Source of the DNA: Aliiglaciecola lipolytica
Lineage (GTDB): Bacteria > Pseudomonadota > Gammaproteobacteria > Enterobacterales > Alteromonadaceae
NCBI RefSeq assembly: GCF_018860635.1
Contig: NZ_JAHKPT010000021.1
Span: forward strand, 156,674 to 220,673
Direction of reading: 5' to 3'
DNA length: 64,000 bases
The notes under the pieces are model-generated. The model searched no databases and had not been told where the DNA came from. It worked only from the letters and a program-made list of their open reading frames with translations. Both the position numbers and the translations under genes were made by a program. This document shows positions 51,946 to 62,360 of this stretch, piece by piece (within the stretch, counting starts at the first letter, position 1; each line of letters opens with the position of its first letter).

Positions 51946-52182
51946 TTACGCCGCTTTATTGCGAGCTAAGTTATCAAACTCACGTTTAAGCACATACTTT
52001 TCATCAGTAACAATGGCTTCAAGTACGGCTATTCGTTCTTGCATCACGGTGAGCTGTTGTTTTAATTCGTCGTTTTCTTGCTGAGGTTGGGTCACCTGTT
52101 TGACTTCTTTTTTATCTTTACCGGTTAATTTAATAATGGTCCAGCATATGATTGCAATAATTGCGATGGCGGTTAAATTCAT
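51946..52182 (-). CDS. PspB-like small membrane protein
   Basis: A 78-residue bitopic protein: an N-terminal span (LTAIAIIAIICWTIIKL), a polar linker with Lys and Gln, and a coiled-coil (ENDELKQQLTVMQERIAVLEAIV) ending DEKYVLKREFDNLARNKAA. The RIAVLEAIVTDE part resembles the MRERIQALESIL segment of phage-shock protein B. No pspA or pspC is adjacent, so a role in the Psp envelope-stress response is only suggested. Single-gene unit with its own terminator. Confidence 0.65.
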   Translation of the reverse strand: MNLTAIAIIAIICWTIIKLTGKDKKEVKQVTQPQQENDELKQQLTVMQERIAVLEAIVTDEKYVLKREFDNLARNKAA

Positions 52183-52383
52183 AGCATCGTCTCCTTTGAC
52201 TGACGTAGTGTAATCGTATTAGTATGTTTTGCCGTTATAAACTTGTTTTGCATATTTTTAACCAACTTTTATTTTCTATTAATATCAATGGTTTACGTTT
52301 TATCGTGGACTTCACTTGATATGTTAATTAGTTAAATAACCAACTTTTTGAGCAAATTAACCAATGTTTTTAGTATTATTAGA

Positions 52384-52914
52384 ATGACAATCCTAAATCC
52401 CCCAGATGAAATTCACATGCAAGATGAGTATTGGATGAACTATGCTCTATCGTTGGCAGATAATGCGTGGAAAATTGGCGAAGTACCGGTTGGTGCAGTG
52501 TTGATCAAGGATAATAAGTTGGTTTCCCAAGGCTGGAACCAGTCGATCAATTTACATGATCCATCTGCTCACGCAGAAATGATAGCCATTCGAGAAGGAG
52601 GGAAAGTCCTAAATAACTATCGCATGGTGGATTGTACTCTCTATGTTACGTTAGAGCCTTGTCCCATGTGTGCAGGGTTGCTTGTTCATTCTCGAATAAA
52701 ACGTTTAGTATTTGGCGCAAAAGATTATAAAACGGGGTTTGCTGGTAGTTTGATGAACTTACTCAACGATGAAAGATTGAACCATCAAATCGAAGTACAA
52801 GGTGATGTTCTAGCTGCTCAGTGTGCAACTAAAATATCAGACTTTTTTAAGATGCGTCGAGAGCAGAAAAAAGCCCAAAAGCAATTAGCTAAAATTCAAA
52901 ATGGGACCAACTGA
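52384..52914 (+). CDS. tadA: tRNA-specific adenosine deaminase
   Basis: It deaminates A34 to inosine in the tRNA-Arg anticodon. The product has the zinc motifs HAE (DPSAHAEMIAI) and PCxxC (LEPCPMCAG), with Glu as proton shuttle, and DYKTGFAGSLMNLL. Start is uncertain: ATG 52384 (176 residues) is chosen; ATG 52417 (MQDEYWMNYAL) also fits the family N-terminus, and no clear Shine-Dalgarno precedes either. Confidence 0.93.
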   Translation: MTILNPPDEIHMQDEYWMNYALSLADNAWKIGEVPVGAVLIKDNKLVSQGWNQSINLHDPSAHAEMIAIREGGKVLNNYRMVDCTLYVTLEPCPMCAGLLVHSRIKRLVFGAKDYKTGFAGSLMNLLNDERLNHQIEVQGDVLAAQCATKISDFFKMRREQKKAQKQLAKIQNGTN

Positions 52915-53095
52915 CGAACCACAAATTTTAAAATTTTGCTTAGAAGCATTGTTTTCAAATGATACAGGTGATTTGGTATTTTACGCTGTAGGTATTGTGG
53001 TAAGCAAAGAGGATGTTTGAACTTAAAGGCAGTTTGAAAACACAGACAATATGAAAAACAAAATTGCCCTTGGCGCTTTCTAGCTGAAGCTTATT

Positions 53096-53248
53096 TTAGC
53101 TCGCTTCAGCAAAGGTTTCTTGTAAATCAAATTGTTGAAAATTTTGACGCCTAACTAATACTTTCTGGTGTACTTTTTTCAACATTAGTCTTCTTCGGCT
53201 ACTATTGCCGGGTTTCATTTTTCTGTTTAGTGTATTTCTTTTTCTCAT
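53096..53248 (-). CDS. Small basic protein, 50 residues, unrecognised
   Basis: An unannotated small ORF with an excellent start: AGGAG followed by TTACC and ATG at 53248. The 50-residue product is strongly basic in its first 34 residues (MRKRNTLNRKMK, SSRRRLMLKKVHQ, VRRQ) and ends in an acidic segment (DLQETFAEAS). No membrane segment or cysteine. The basic composition fits RNA, DNA or ribosome binding, but the family is not recognised. A stem (GCTGAAGC / GCTTCAGC, 53083-53110) overlaps its stop. It is in the 525-bp gap between tadA and mltF; the rest of that gap shows no other feature. Confidence 0.6.
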   Translation of the reverse strand: MRKRNTLNRKMKPGNSSRRRLMLKKVHQKVLVRRQNFQQFDLQETFAEAS

Positions 53249-53439
53249 GGTAACTCCTGTGAGGATTATTCTCCTATTTTGTTTAAATAAAACGCGTTAA
53301 TTACTATAGACAGTTAAATTCCCCATTAGTTTCATAAATATTTAAATTGAAACAAATGAATCATTTAGTTGTTATTAGCTTGGCATGCAAATATGACTGC
53401 TATATGACAAGTCAATAAACAGCGTAAATTTTGGATGGT

Positions 53440-54837
53440 TTAGTTTTCTTGAGCTTGAGCTGCGTCTTCAGCTTCATCGAGGGTTTCGGCATCCTGCCCG
53501 TCTAGCCACATTAATGTATCATAGTACCGCCGTATGTTGTCAACATAAGTAACAGCTTCATCCCCTCGTGCATATCCATAACGGGTGGTTTTGTAGTATT
53601 TTTTCTGACGTAATTGCGGTAAACGTTTTTTAACGTCTATCCACATATCGGGGTTGCCACCTTGTCTTTGGGTCAGTACCCGCGCATCTTCTAAATGGCC
53701 TAGTCCTATATTGTAAGACGCCAAGGCAAACCAAATTCGATCAGGCTCTTGAATGCGTGCAGGAATTCGACTTAATAAATTGGCAAAGTATTCTGCTCCG
53801 CCACGAATGCTTTGTTCCGGGTCTAATCGAGACTCAATTCCTAAATCTTCTGCTGTTGCTAAGGTTAACATCATCATCCCGCGGACACCGGTTGGGGATT
53901 TTGCTTTCGGATTCCAGTGACTTTCCTGATAGCTCATCGCTGCTAATAGACGCCAATCTAAATTTTGCGCATGTTGCTCAAACCATTGTCTAAAGTTGGG
54001 TAAATTAGTTCTTGCTGAGCGAATAAATTCGCGGGTATCAACATAGTTAAATTGTCTTACATGACCAAAGTACTTATCTTCTAACGCGGCAAGGGTGCCA
54101 TTTGATTGAATTAGGCCAAAGTATTCGATAAGGGCCGCTAATAAAGAATCATCTTGGCTCTTATCTAAGGCCCATGCCACCCCTTGTTCTTTGCTAATGG
54201 TGAATCCAATACTGAGTTCAGGGTGTCTTCTGCGTAGCACTGCTAATATATTAGAATCTACTATGGTGTAGGCAAGTTCATCGTTTAACACCATTTCCAT
54301 TAGTTCTTCTGCGTCTTTGTCATCTGTTTCTTGCCAGCTCAGCTGTGGATGAAAAGGTTTAAATTCCCGTAATGTTTCTGCATGGCTGCTACCGGCAATG
54401 ACTAACATTTCTTCGGTTAGATCTGTGGCACTCCTAGGCCGTTCATTACCTTGTTTGAACACCACTTTTTGGCTAATATTTTGATACGCAGGACCAAAGC
54501 GGAATAATTCTGCTCGTTCATTGGTTACGCTAATCCCTGCAGCAATTAAATCTAGGTGATGATTAGCAAGTTGCGGAAATAGTTCGTTTAGAGTGTAGTA
54601 AGGGAAAACTTCCAGCCGCACGCCTAGATAGCTAGCGAAGCCGCTGGCTAGTTCATATTCAAATCCCTCTGGTCCAACTGGGCCATTGAAATACGTCGTT
54701 AAACCATAATTGGTTCCAACTTTGAGTACACCTTGATCTAAGATGCGTGCCAATGTACTGGATTGTTGCGGTTTTTCGCATGCACTGAGCACGAGCACTA
54801 AGTTCAGTAGTAAAAACCGTAAAACTGTTTTCTTCAC
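53440..54837 (-). CDS. mltF: Membrane-bound lytic transglycosylase F
   Basis: It cleaves peptidoglycan glycan strands at the outer membrane. The 465-residue product has lipobox LSAC, an N-terminal solute-binding-protein-like regulatory domain (VLKVGTNYGLTTYF through about residue 245), and an SLT catalytic domain (AAMSYQESHWNPKAKS with catalytic Glu, then ASYNIGLGHLEDAR). GTG at 54837 follows AAGGGA and gives a compact signal peptide; an ATG at 54870 is the alternative. Divergent from purL, a common pairing. Confidence 0.93.
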   Translation of the reverse strand: MKKTVLRFLLLNLVLVLSACEKPQQSSTLARILDQGVLKVGTNYGLTTYFNGPVGPEGFEYELASGFASYLGVRLEVFPYYTLNELFPQLANHHLDLIAAGISVTNERAELFRFGPAYQNISQKVVFKQGNERPRSATDLTEEMLVIAGSSHAETLREFKPFHPQLSWQETDDKDAEELMEMVLNDELAYTIVDSNILAVLRRRHPELSIGFTISKEQGVAWALDKSQDDSLLAALIEYFGLIQSNGTLAALEDKYFGHVRQFNYVDTREFIRSARTNLPNFRQWFEQHAQNLDWRLLAAMSYQESHWNPKAKSPTGVRGMMMLTLATAEDLGIESRLDPEQSIRGGAEYFANLLSRIPARIQEPDRIWFALASYNIGLGHLEDARVLTQRQGGNPDMWIDVKKRLPQLRQKKYYKTTRYGYARGDEAVTYVDNIRRYYDTLMWLDGQDAETLDEAEDAAQAQEN

Positions 54838-54949
54838 AGATTCCCTTTTAAAACAGGTTAATTCCCTCATTGTGACGAAATTGTTTGAATTCATCTAGGG
54901 GAATAATGCAATTGAACACTAAAAACTTTCAAATCAGACCGATTGATGC

Positions 54950-54978
54950 TTATCAATAGATTGATTTTACACTATAAT
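54950..54978 (+). promoter_or_regulatory. Probable purL promoter
   Basis: TTATCA at 54950-54955 and TATAAT at 54973-54978 with a 17-bp spacer, 77 bp before purL. No clear PurR palindrome is seen beside it. Confidence 0.45.
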
Positions 54979-55055
54979 TCGCGCCTCAAAACTTCCTGAA
55001 ATCGTGAACTTTGGCAGACTAAATGGTCAAGTTCCAGTAACTTTGGTAATAGCCT

Positions 55056-58000
55056 ATGCTAGTCCTTCGTGGTGCCCCTGCGCTATCTGATTTTCGTGTT
55101 GAAAAATTACTTCAACGTTTTACTTCTGCTCAACTTCCCATTGCTGAAATTTATGCTGAGTTTGTGCATTTTGCACAAATTGAGTCGGACATAACCTCAG
55201 AGCAGACTCAAGTTTTAACTCAATTACTCACCTATGGTCCAGCTATTCCAGCTCATGATCCAGAAGGAGAGCTAATATTAGTGGTGCCAAGACCTGGGAC
55301 TATTTCTCCATGGTCTTCTAAAGCGACTGATATTGCACACAATTGTGGACTCAAAGAAGTTAAACGAATAGAGCGAGGCTGCGCATACTATTTAAAATTT
55401 TCTGCTGAGTTAAGCGCAGAACAACACGCAGAATTGCAACAAATATTACATGACCGTATGACAGAAGCGGTAATGTCTGATTTTGACCAAGTTGAAATGT
55501 TATTTGTAGAAGATTCGCCGAAACCTTATAGCAGCGTGGATGTGATTGCAGGTGGCCGAGAAGCCTTAAGCGCAGCCAATGTTGAAATGGGTCTTGCCCT
55601 TGCCGATGACGAGATTGACTACTTAGTTGAAAATTTCCAGCGTCTAGGTCGTAATCCAAACGACATTGAACTTTACATGTTTGCCCAAGCCAACTCTGAG
55701 CACTGTCGACATAAAATTTTCAATGCCGATTGGACGATTGATGGCGCTAAACAGTCTAAATCGCTGTTCAAAATGATTAAAAATACCTTTGAGTTGAATC
55801 CTGATTTTGTGCATTCAGCATACAGTGATAACGCAGCGGTAATGGAAGGATGGAAAGCTGGTCGCTTTTTCCCTGACCCAGAATCCCATGAGTACGAATA
55901 TCATCATGAAAATATTGATATTTTGATGAAAGTGGAAACCCATAACCACCCAACCGCTATTTCTCCTTTTTCAGGCGCCGCTACAGGTTCTGGCGGTGAG
56001 ATTCGTGATGAAGGTGCCACTGGAAGAGGTTCTAAGCCGAAAGCTGGGTTAGTGGGGTTCAGTGTCTCAAACCTAAATATTCCTGGATATGCGCTGCCTT
56101 GGGAAACAGCTTATGGTAAACCTGAGCGAATTGTTGATGCATTGGAAATTATGCAGCAAGGACCTTTAGGTGGTGCTGCGTTTAATAACGAATTTGGTCG
56201 CCCGAATATTCTTGGTTATTTCCGTACTTATGAACAGCAGGTAAATAGTTTCAATGGTGTGGAAGTACGTGGTTATCATAAACCAATTATGTTGGCTGGT
56301 GGATTAGGAAATATTCGTCAATCGCATACTCAAAAAGGCGAAATCACCGTTGGAGCAAAGTTAATTGCGCTAGGTGGACCGGCCATGAACATTGGACTAG
56401 GGGGAGGCGCTGCCTCTTCCATGACATCTGGTGAATCTAATGAGGATTTGGATTTTGCATCTGTGCAACGGGGTAACCCAGAAATGGAGCGACGTTGTCA
56501 GGAAGTTATCGATCGTTGTTGGCAGTTAGGTGACAATAATCCTATTCAGTTTATTCATGATGTTGGCGCTGGTGGTTTATCAAATGCCTTCCCTGAATTG
56601 GTGAATGACGGTGGTCGCGGTGGTAAATTTGAACTCAGAAATGTGCCCAATGACGAACCAGGTATGGCTCCCCATGAAATTTGGTGTAACGAATCACAGG
56701 AACGCTACGTATTATCCGTGGCCCCTGACAAGCTGCCATTATTTGAATCTATTTGTCGACGTGAAAGAGCTCCTTTTGCGGTTGTTGGCGAGGCCACACA
56801 AGAGCCTCATTTGGCATTGCATGATGACCACTTCAATGACTTGCCAATTGATTTACCACTAGATGTTTTGTTGGGTAAACCACCGAAAATGCATCGTGAT
56901 GTGACCTCTAAAAAAGCCGCAGGGGATGACTTTAAAGCCGAATCTGTAGACATAAATGAAGCGGCGGAACGTCTTTTACGTTTGCCTACTGTGGCCGAAA
57001 AAACCTTCTTAATCACTATTGGTGACCGCAGCGTCACGGGATTAGTGAGTCGTGATCAAATGGTCGGCCCTTGGCAAATTCCGGTGGCTGACGTTGCAGT
57101 GACAGCGTCTTCATTTGATAGCTATCAAGGTGAAGCAATGTCGGTTGGTGAACGCACACCTATTGCACTATTGAATCACGGAGCGTCAGCACGAATGGCA
57201 GTTGGTGAATCTTTAACTAACATTGCTGCAGCAGATATTGGCTCATTGAATCGCATCAAACTATCTGCCAATTGGATGGCAGCAGCCGGACACCCGGGTG
57301 AAGATGCAGGTTTATATGAAGCTGTGAAGGCCGTTGGTGAAGAGCTATGTCCTGAACTGGGCTTAACTATTCCGGTTGGAAAAGATTCAATGTCAATGAA
57401 ATCCCAATGGCAAGAAGAGCAGCCAGATGGGCAACAAGACAAGGCGGTAACCTCACCATTGTCATTAATTATCACCGCCTTTGGTGCGGTCCGAGATATC
57501 CGTAATACGCTAACTCCGCAGCTAAGAACCGATAAGGGTGATACACTTTTATTATGTTTAGATTTGGGTGAAGGACGCAATCGTATCGGTGGTTCTTGTT
57601 TGGCTCAGGTATACAGTCAATTAGGTAATCAAGCTCCTGATGTCACTAAGCCTAAATTACTAAAATCTTTCTTTGAAGCAATGCAAACTTTGGTGCATCA
57701 AGAGTTATTGTTGGCATATCACGATAGATCTGATGGTGGTTTGTTCACTACTTTGGTTGAAATGGCTTTTGCTGGACATACAGGCATTGACGTTCAATTA
57801 GATAGTTTCAAGGGGGATGCGCAGTCAGTATTGTTTAACGAAGAATTAGGCGCAGTGGTTCAGGTGACGAAATCCAACTTAGATAAAGTCAACCAAGTGC
57901 TAAGTCAACATAATCTTACTGAAGTCACCCATGTAGTTGGAAGTCTAAACAATTCAGACAGAATTGAAATTAGTCATAAACAACAAAAAGTCATATCACA

Positions 58001-58961
58001 AGAGCGCGGCTACTATCGTCTGATTTGGGCAGAAACCACAGACAAGATGCAACGCTTAAGAGATAATCCTGAATGTGTGGACCAAGAGTGGCAAGCCAAA
58101 GGGAATGCGCAGGATCCAGGTTTACATTGTGAGCTAAGCTACGACATCAATGAAGATGTTGCTGCACCTTATATTTCGAAAGGTATTAAACCTAAAATCG
58201 CTATTTTACGTGAGCAAGGTGTTAACTCTCAAAACGAAATGGCCGCTGCATTCAATCGCGCAGGTTTTAACGCAATTGATGTGCATATGAGTGATGTTAT
58301 TAGTCAGAACGTCGCGTTAGATCAGTTTGCTGGTTTGGTTGCCTGTGGTGGTTTCTCATATGGTGATGTGCTGGGAGCAGGGGAAGGATGGGCTAAGTCC
58401 ATTTTGTTTAATAACTATGCCCGCGATCAATTTGAACAGTTCTTCCATCGGCAAGATTCGTTTAGCTTAGGCGTATGTAATGGTTGTCAAATGCTTTCAA
58501 ATTTGAAATCTCTGATTCCTGGTGCTGATTTATGGCCGCATTTTGTAACGAACCAATCGGAACGATTTGAAGCGCGAGTGTCGATGTTGGAAGTTCAAGA
58601 GAGTAAATCAATATTCTTTGCTGGCATGCAGGGTTCACGTTTACCCATAGCTGTTTCACATGGCGAGGGAAGAGCAGAATTTAAACATACTGGTCATCTT
58701 CGACAAGTTCAAAATAATCAACATGTTGCGTTGAAATATGTGGATAATTGGGGAAATGTCACAGAACAGTATCCAGCCAACCCGAATGGTTCTCCGGACG
58801 GGATTTCAGGACTCACCTCCAGTGATGGTCGTGCCACTATTATGATGCCGCATCCTGAGCGAGTGTTTAGAGCCGTGGCAAATTCGTGGCAAGCAGACGA
58901 GTGGCAAGAAGATGGCCCTTGGATGAGAATGTTTAGAAATGCACGAGTCTTTGCTGGCTAA
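55056..58961 (+). CDS. purL: Phosphoribosylformylglycinamidine synthase
   Basis: The large single-chain FGAM synthase of de novo purine synthesis (FGAR + glutamine + ATP). The 1301-residue product has the N-terminal PurS-like part, two PurM-like ATP-grasp-fold repeats ([34 protein letters not shown], and the second repeat around [11 protein letters not shown]), and a C-terminal glutaminase domain ([20 protein letters not shown]). Length matches E. coli (1295). Together with guaBA it serves GMP supply. Confidence 0.97.
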   Translation: MLVLRGAPALSDFRVEKLLQRFTSAQLPIAEIYAEFVHFAQIESDITSEQTQVLTQLLTYGPAIPAHDPEGELILVVPRPGTISPWSSKATDIAHNCGLKEVKRIERGCAYYLKFSAELSAEQHAELQQILHDRMTEAVMSDFDQVEMLFVEDSPKPYSSVDVIAGGREALSAANVEMGLALADDEIDYLVENFQRLGRNPNDIELYMFAQANSEHCRHKIFNADWTIDGAKQSKSLFKMIKNTFELNPDFVHSAYSDNAAVMEGWKAGRFFPDPESHEYEYHHENIDILMKVETHNHPTAISPFSGAATGSGGEIRDEGATGRGSKPKAGLVGFSVSNLNIPGYALPWETAYGKPERIVDALEIMQQGPLGGAAFNNEFGRPNILGYFRTYEQQVNSFNGVEVRGYHKPIMLAGGLGNIRQSHTQKGEITVGAKLIALGGPAMNIGLGGGAASSMTSGESNEDLDFASVQRGNPEMERRCQEVIDRCWQLGDNNPIQFIHDVGAGGLSNAFPELVNDGGRGGKFELRNVPNDEPGMAPHEIWCNESQERYVLSVAPDKLPLFESICRRERAPFAVVGEATQEPHLALHDDHFNDLPIDLPLDVLLGKPPKMHRDVTSKKAAGDDFKAESVDINEAAERLLRLPTVAEKTFLITIGDRSVTGLVSRDQMVGPWQIPVADVAVTASSFDSYQGEAMSVGERTPIALLNHGASARMAVGESLTNIAAADIGSLNRIKLSANWMAAAGHPGEDAGLYEAVKAVGEELCPELGLTIPVGKDSMSMKSQWQEEQPDGQQDKAVTSPLSLIITAFGAVRDIRNTLTPQLRTDKGDTLLLCLDLGEGRNRIGGSCLAQVYSQLGNQAPDVTKPKLLKSFFEAMQTLVHQELLLAYHDRSDGGLFTTLVEMAFAGHTGIDVQLDSFKGDAQSVLFNEELGAVVQVTKSNLDKVNQVLSQHNLTEVTHVVGSLNNSDRIEISHKQQKVISQERGYYRLIWAETTDKMQRLRDNPECVDQEWQAKGNAQDPGLHCELSYDINEDVAAPYISKGIKPKIAILREQGVNSQNEMAAAFNRAGFNAIDVHMSDVISQNVALDQFAGLVACGGFSYGDVLGAGEGWAKSILFNNYARDQFEQFFHRQDSFSLGVCNGCQMLSNLKSLIPGADLWPHFVTNQSERFEARVSMLEVQESKSIFFAGMQGSRLPIAVSHGEGRAEFKHTGHLRQVQNNQHVALKYVDNWGNVTEQYPANPNGSPDGISGLTSSDGRATIMMPHPERVFRAVANSWQADEWQEDGPWMRMFRNARVFAG

Positions 58962-59005
58962 CCACAAAGAAAGCGATTTACTACAATTGCGAATCTAAAA
59001 AATCT

Positions 59006-59033
59006 AAAAGCGCCTAATTTTTTAGGCGCTTTT
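59006..59033 (+). terminator. Intrinsic terminator of purL
   Basis: A perfect 12-bp stem AAAAGCGCCTAA / TTAGGCGCTTTT with loop TTTT and further T, 45 bp after purL. Confidence 0.88.
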
Positions 59034-59105
59034 TTAATGAATTATAGTTGTACGTTAGATCGTTGATTTAATTAAATAATCCCTTGTCAATTGGGAAAAA
59101 CGGGT

Positions 59106-59121
59106 TTAGACTAAAGTCTAA
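59106..59121. promoter_or_regulatory. Palindrome upstream of small ORF
   Basis: TTAGACT-AA-AGTCTAA, a perfect 7-bp inverted repeat with a 2-base centre, about 100 bp before the 44-residue ORF. Its symmetry and position suggest a dimeric regulator's binding site; the regulator is unknown. Confidence 0.5.
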
Positions 59122-59219
59122 TCTAGGTATAGTTATCAGAGATGATATTTTTACCAAATGGACTTGCATAAACTTACCGGCAACAATTACTATTTTAAAA
59201 TAATAATAAGAGAAATAAA

Positions 59220-59354
59220 ATGAATCGTTCGTCAAAAGGGTTTGGTTTAACGGGTGTTTTTGCCACTGTACTTTTCCTAGTTGTTTTAGCCGTTGTTAGC
59301 ACTCCCGCAAGCTCTCAAACCACTTCTACTGATATTGAAAATACTCGAAATTAG
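59220..59354 (+). CDS. Small membrane or secreted peptide, 44 residues
   Basis: ATG at 59220 opens a 44-codon frame: a basic start (MNRSSKGFG), one hydrophobic segment (TGVFATVLFLVVLAVV, residues 11-26), then a Ser/Thr-rich tail (STPASSQTTSTDIEN). It could be a single-span membrane peptide or a signal-peptide-bearing exported peptide (cleavage near PASS). An AAGAGA lies seven bases upstream. The gene is isolated, with purL's terminator before it and a palindrome in the presumed promoter region. Family not recognised. Confidence 0.55.
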   Translation: MNRSSKGFGLTGVFATVLFLVVLAVVSTPASSQTTSTDIENTRN

Positions 59355-59800
59355 ACGCTTTTAAACATTCTACTTTTATAGAACCTTCTACTCAGGCTCT
59401 AACTTTTCCGTTTTCGATGTAAAACGTTATAAAATTACCTCTTCAATATTGCTAGAAATTGCTGGCTTTTTACCACTATTCCACGTTTTAACCTTCATCT
59501 TTTCATACCTCGTTCTGGCTTTGTTTTTTGGTCTTGCAGCGCATTTGTCTAGCTTGTTTAAATTTATACTGCATAGAGCAGTGTCTCAGGCACTACTTTT
59601 TAGTTTACTGACTACAGGGCAAGGTATTCGGCAATAGATTTGTTTGCTAGTTAAGTGAAGGAGCAGTGAAACCGAGAAGGTTAGATACAATTCTAAAAAA
59701 CAGCGTTGGTGATTGCGGATAGAAGATGAATCCAACGACTTAAATCTCACTGTGTAGACGAATATAAGTCGTTGGCTAATGATAAGTTTATTAGGTAGGT
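59355..59800. other. Intergenic region before the fucose operon end
   Basis: A 446-bp gap. A hydrophobic 62-codon frame with TTG start (59449-59637) lacks a ribosome binding site and is not called. An 11-bp perfect inverted repeat, CCAACGACTTA / TAAGTCGTTGG, lies at 59732-59775 with a 22-base loop, 25 bp beyond the last gene of the leftward operon; no T-run accompanies it. Confidence 0.5.
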
Positions 59801-60652
59801 TTAAGGCTGCTTGTAATCAACTACAAGCTGCTCTTGTGTACCAAGACGTTCAATGCCTAGCGAGATTTTATCACCAGCGTTTAAATATACCGGTGGTTTT
59901 TGGCCTAAACCAACGCCCGGTGGTGTGCCAGTAGAAATGATATCGCCAGGTTGTAAACTCATAAATTGACTTAAATAACTTACAATAAATGCAGGTTTAA
60001 ATACCATGGTACGGCTGTTGCCGTTTTGGTAGCGATGGCCATTTACTTCTAGCCACATATCTAACTCGTTGGGGTTTCCAACTTCATCACTGGTTACCAA
60101 CCAAGGGCCTATTGGACCGAAAGTGTCACAGCCTTTTCCTTTGTCCCATTGGTTTCCACGTTCTAGTTGGAAGCTTCGCTCAGATACGTCATTACATACA
60201 CAGTAGCCAGCTATATGCGATGGTGCTTCTTCTTCAGTAACGTAGCTTGCCTCTTTGCCAATGACTAACGCTAATTCTACTTCCCAATCCAGCTTGGTGC
60301 TATTTTTAGGTTTGATGATGTTATCATCAGGACCACAAATAGCGCTGGTGGCTTTTGTAAATACTTCAGGTTCTACCGGCAATGCCATGCCTGATTCAGC
60401 AGCATGGTCACTATAGTTGAGACCAATACATATAAACTTGCCAACTTTGCCTACACAGGGGCCGATACGAACGTTTTCAGGGGCTAAGGGTAGGGTGCTA
60501 AGGTCTAGATCTCTTAGTTTATCTAAACTTGCAGCGCTGAGAGAGTGTCCATCAATGTCTTCTACTATGCCTTCAAGGCTTCGAATTTGATCGTTTGAGT
60601 CTACAATTCCTGGCTTTTCATGCCCATTTTTGCCGAAGCGTACTAATTTCAT
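59801..60652 (-). CDS. 2,4-diketo-3-deoxy-L-fuconate hydrolase (FAH family)
   Basis: A 283-residue fumarylacetoacetate-hydrolase-fold enzyme. Family motifs: ICIGLNYSDHAAESG, the metal-binding DWEVELALVIGKEA, SERSFQLERG and STGTPPGVGLG. By sequence type and neighbours (SDR, lactonase, aldose dehydrogenase, lactate dehydrogenase) it should cleave 2,4-diketo-3-deoxy-L-fuconate to pyruvate and L-lactate. FAH proteins of this class are often annotated only as ureidoglycolate lyase. Last gene of the operon. Confidence 0.85.
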   Translation of the reverse strand: MKLVRFGKNGHEKPGIVDSNDQIRSLEGIVEDIDGHSLSAASLDKLRDLDLSTLPLAPENVRIGPCVGKVGKFICIGLNYSDHAAESGMALPVEPEVFTKATSAICGPDDNIIKPKNSTKLDWEVELALVIGKEASYVTEEEAPSHIAGYCVCNDVSERSFQLERGNQWDKGKGCDTFGPIGPWLVTSDEVGNPNELDMWLEVNGHRYQNGNSRTMVFKPAFIVSYLSQFMSLQPGDIISTGTPPGVGLGQKPPVYLNAGDKISLGIERLGTQEQLVVDYKQP

Positions 60653-60708
60653 TTGTTACTCCAATTCATATTTAACTTGTTTAAATTCTTTCTTCGCACA
60701 ATTTCTGT

Positions 60709-61485
60709 TTAATTATTTAAGGTTACGAAACCACCATCGATGGGGAAATTAGAGCCGGTGATAAACGCCGCTTCATCAGAGCATAAATAATTAATCAAAC
60801 CTGCAATTTCTTCTGCATTACCCATACGTCCAATAGGTTGGCTCTTAGATAGTTTTTCGAACATTTCATCGCGATTATCGGGATAGTTTTTATCTAAGAA
60901 ATTATCCACAAATGGTGTGTGTACTCGTCCTGGGGCTATACAGTTACAACGGATTCCATCATTAATGTAATCCTTAGCTACGGAATACGTCATCGTCAAA
61001 ACCGCGCCTTTCGTCATCGAATACGCAAATCTATCTGCGATCCCAACGGACGATGCTACCGATGCTAAATTGATGATCACGCCATATTTTCTGGCTTTCA
61101 TAGCGGGAACCGTAGCCGACATAGCGTTGTAAACACCTTTAACGTTAACTTGATATAGTCTGTCTAAGTCTGCTTCACTGGTGTTTTCAAGATTGCCTAC
61201 ATGAGCAATGCCTGCGTTGTTGATCAAAATATCGATAGATTGCTTATCTAGGATATCGCTAATCACTTGTTGTACGTCGGCATGATCAGCAACGTTGCAT
61301 TTGTGTGCACTTGCAAAACCATTTTCCGTTTCGATTAGGTTGACGGTTTCTTGGGCTGCTTGTTCGTCTAAGTCGAGTACAAATATATGCGCGCCAGCGG
61401 CAGCTAATCGTAGACACACACTTCTACCTATGCCGCTTCCACCGCCAGTCACCAATGCTGTTTTACCGGATAAATTCTTGTTCAT
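60709..61485 (-). CDS. 2-keto-3-deoxy-L-fuconate dehydrogenase (SDR)
   Basis: A 258-residue short-chain dehydrogenase with the NAD motif TGGGSGIG, NNAG, catalytic Ser plus Tyr/Lys in YSMTK, and IRCNCIAPGRVHTPFVDNF, a pattern seen in the SDRs of fucose clusters. It would oxidise 2-keto-3-deoxy-L-fuconate to the 2,4-diketo acid. ATG at 61485 follows AAGGGC. Encoded between the lactonase and the FAH hydrolase, in pathway order. Confidence 0.85.
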   Translation of the reverse strand: MNKNLSGKTALVTGGGSGIGRSVCLRLAAAGAHIFVLDLDEQAAQETVNLIETENGFASAHKCNVADHADVQQVISDILDKQSIDILINNAGIAHVGNLENTSEADLDRLYQVNVKGVYNAMSATVPAMKARKYGVIINLASVASSVGIADRFAYSMTKGAVLTMTYSVAKDYINDGIRCNCIAPGRVHTPFVDNFLDKNYPDNRDEMFEKLSKSQPIGRMGNAEEIAGLINYLCSDEAAFITGSNFPIDGGFVTLNN

Positions 61486-61523
61486 AGTTTTGCCCTTTAC
61501 CATCTCAATAGTGTCAGCAGTAC

Positions 61524-62360
61524 CTAATCTAGATATTGCAAACGATAAAATTTACTGGCCGTTTTTGACCAAATTTGTACTTGCTGTTCGTTCGTCAGCG
61601 TGGCCAAAAAGGCTTCTGTTAAAGCTACCCATTCGGTATAGTCTGTGGCTAGATTCAGCACCGGCCAATCACTACCCCACATCAATCGTGAAGCACCAAA
61701 ACACTCGAATAGGTGGCGCATGTATGGAACCAAAATATCAAAATTTGGGTTGTTTCCCGCTTCGGTCACTAAACCAGATAATTTGCAATATACATTTGGT
61801 CTTTTCGCTAATTCTTTAATGTCCGCTGCCCATTGTGAAAATTGTGCTTCGGCAATATTCGGCTTCGCGGCATGATCAATGGCGATTTTTAAATTGGGAT
61901 AACGATCGACCAAGGTTAATAATTGCTTTAAGTGTCTTGGTTTGACTAACGCATCAAAACTCAAGTTTAGTTTCATCAGCGCAACAAAGGCCGGATTGAG
62001 TTCGGGTTTGAGCATCCAATCATCATCGACAATATCTTGGATCATAGGTCTTATCCCTTTAAAATAGGGATCTTTCGATAGTCTGGCGATATGGTATGGC
62101 GCATCTACATGTTGCATATCAACCCAGCCAACAACGCCTGCTATAAAATCGGTACTGTGGGCCAGAGATAACATGTATTTCGTTTCGTCCATATCTGGTG
62201 CAGCTTGTATCAACACCGTCTTATCAATACCTGATTTTTTCAGATGTGGACGCAGATCTTCAGGTAAGAAATCTCGATAAATAGCACCCAAATCTTCAGT
62301 CAACCAGTTGTAATGCCCCAGCTCACGCTGCCAAAAGTGTTGATGGCTATCAATTCGCAT
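61524..62360 (-). CDS. L-fuconolactonase, amidohydrolase family
   Basis: A 278-residue TIM-barrel hydrolase of the COG3618 amidohydrolase group. N-terminal RIDSHQHFW carries the HxH-like metal ligands; AIDHAAKP and the C-terminal WGSDWPV with Asp complete the site. In fucose clusters this enzyme opens L-fuconolactone to L-fuconate. Its start overlaps the end of the aldo/keto reductase gene by 11 bp (ATGCGAATTGA), so translation is coupled. Confidence 0.87.
   Translation of the reverse strand: MRIDSHQHFWQRELGHYNWLTEDLGAIYRDFLPEDLRPHLKKSGIDKTVLIQAAPDMDETKYMLSLAHSTDFIAGVVGWVDMQHVDAPYHIARLSKDPYFKGIRPMIQDIVDDDWMLKPELNPAFVALMKLNLSFDALVKPRHLKQLLTLVDRYPNLKIAIDHAAKPNIAEAQFSQWAADIKELAKRPNVYCKLSGLVTEAGNNPNFDILVPYMRHLFECFGASRLMWGSDWPVLNLATDYTEWVALTEAFLATLTNEQQVQIWSKTASKFYRLQYLD

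Noticed and set aside
59449-59637. Hydrophobic 62-codon frame after the 44-residue ORF
   Set aside because: TTG start, no ribosome binding site, simple hydrophobic composition; likely chance in AT-rich sequence.
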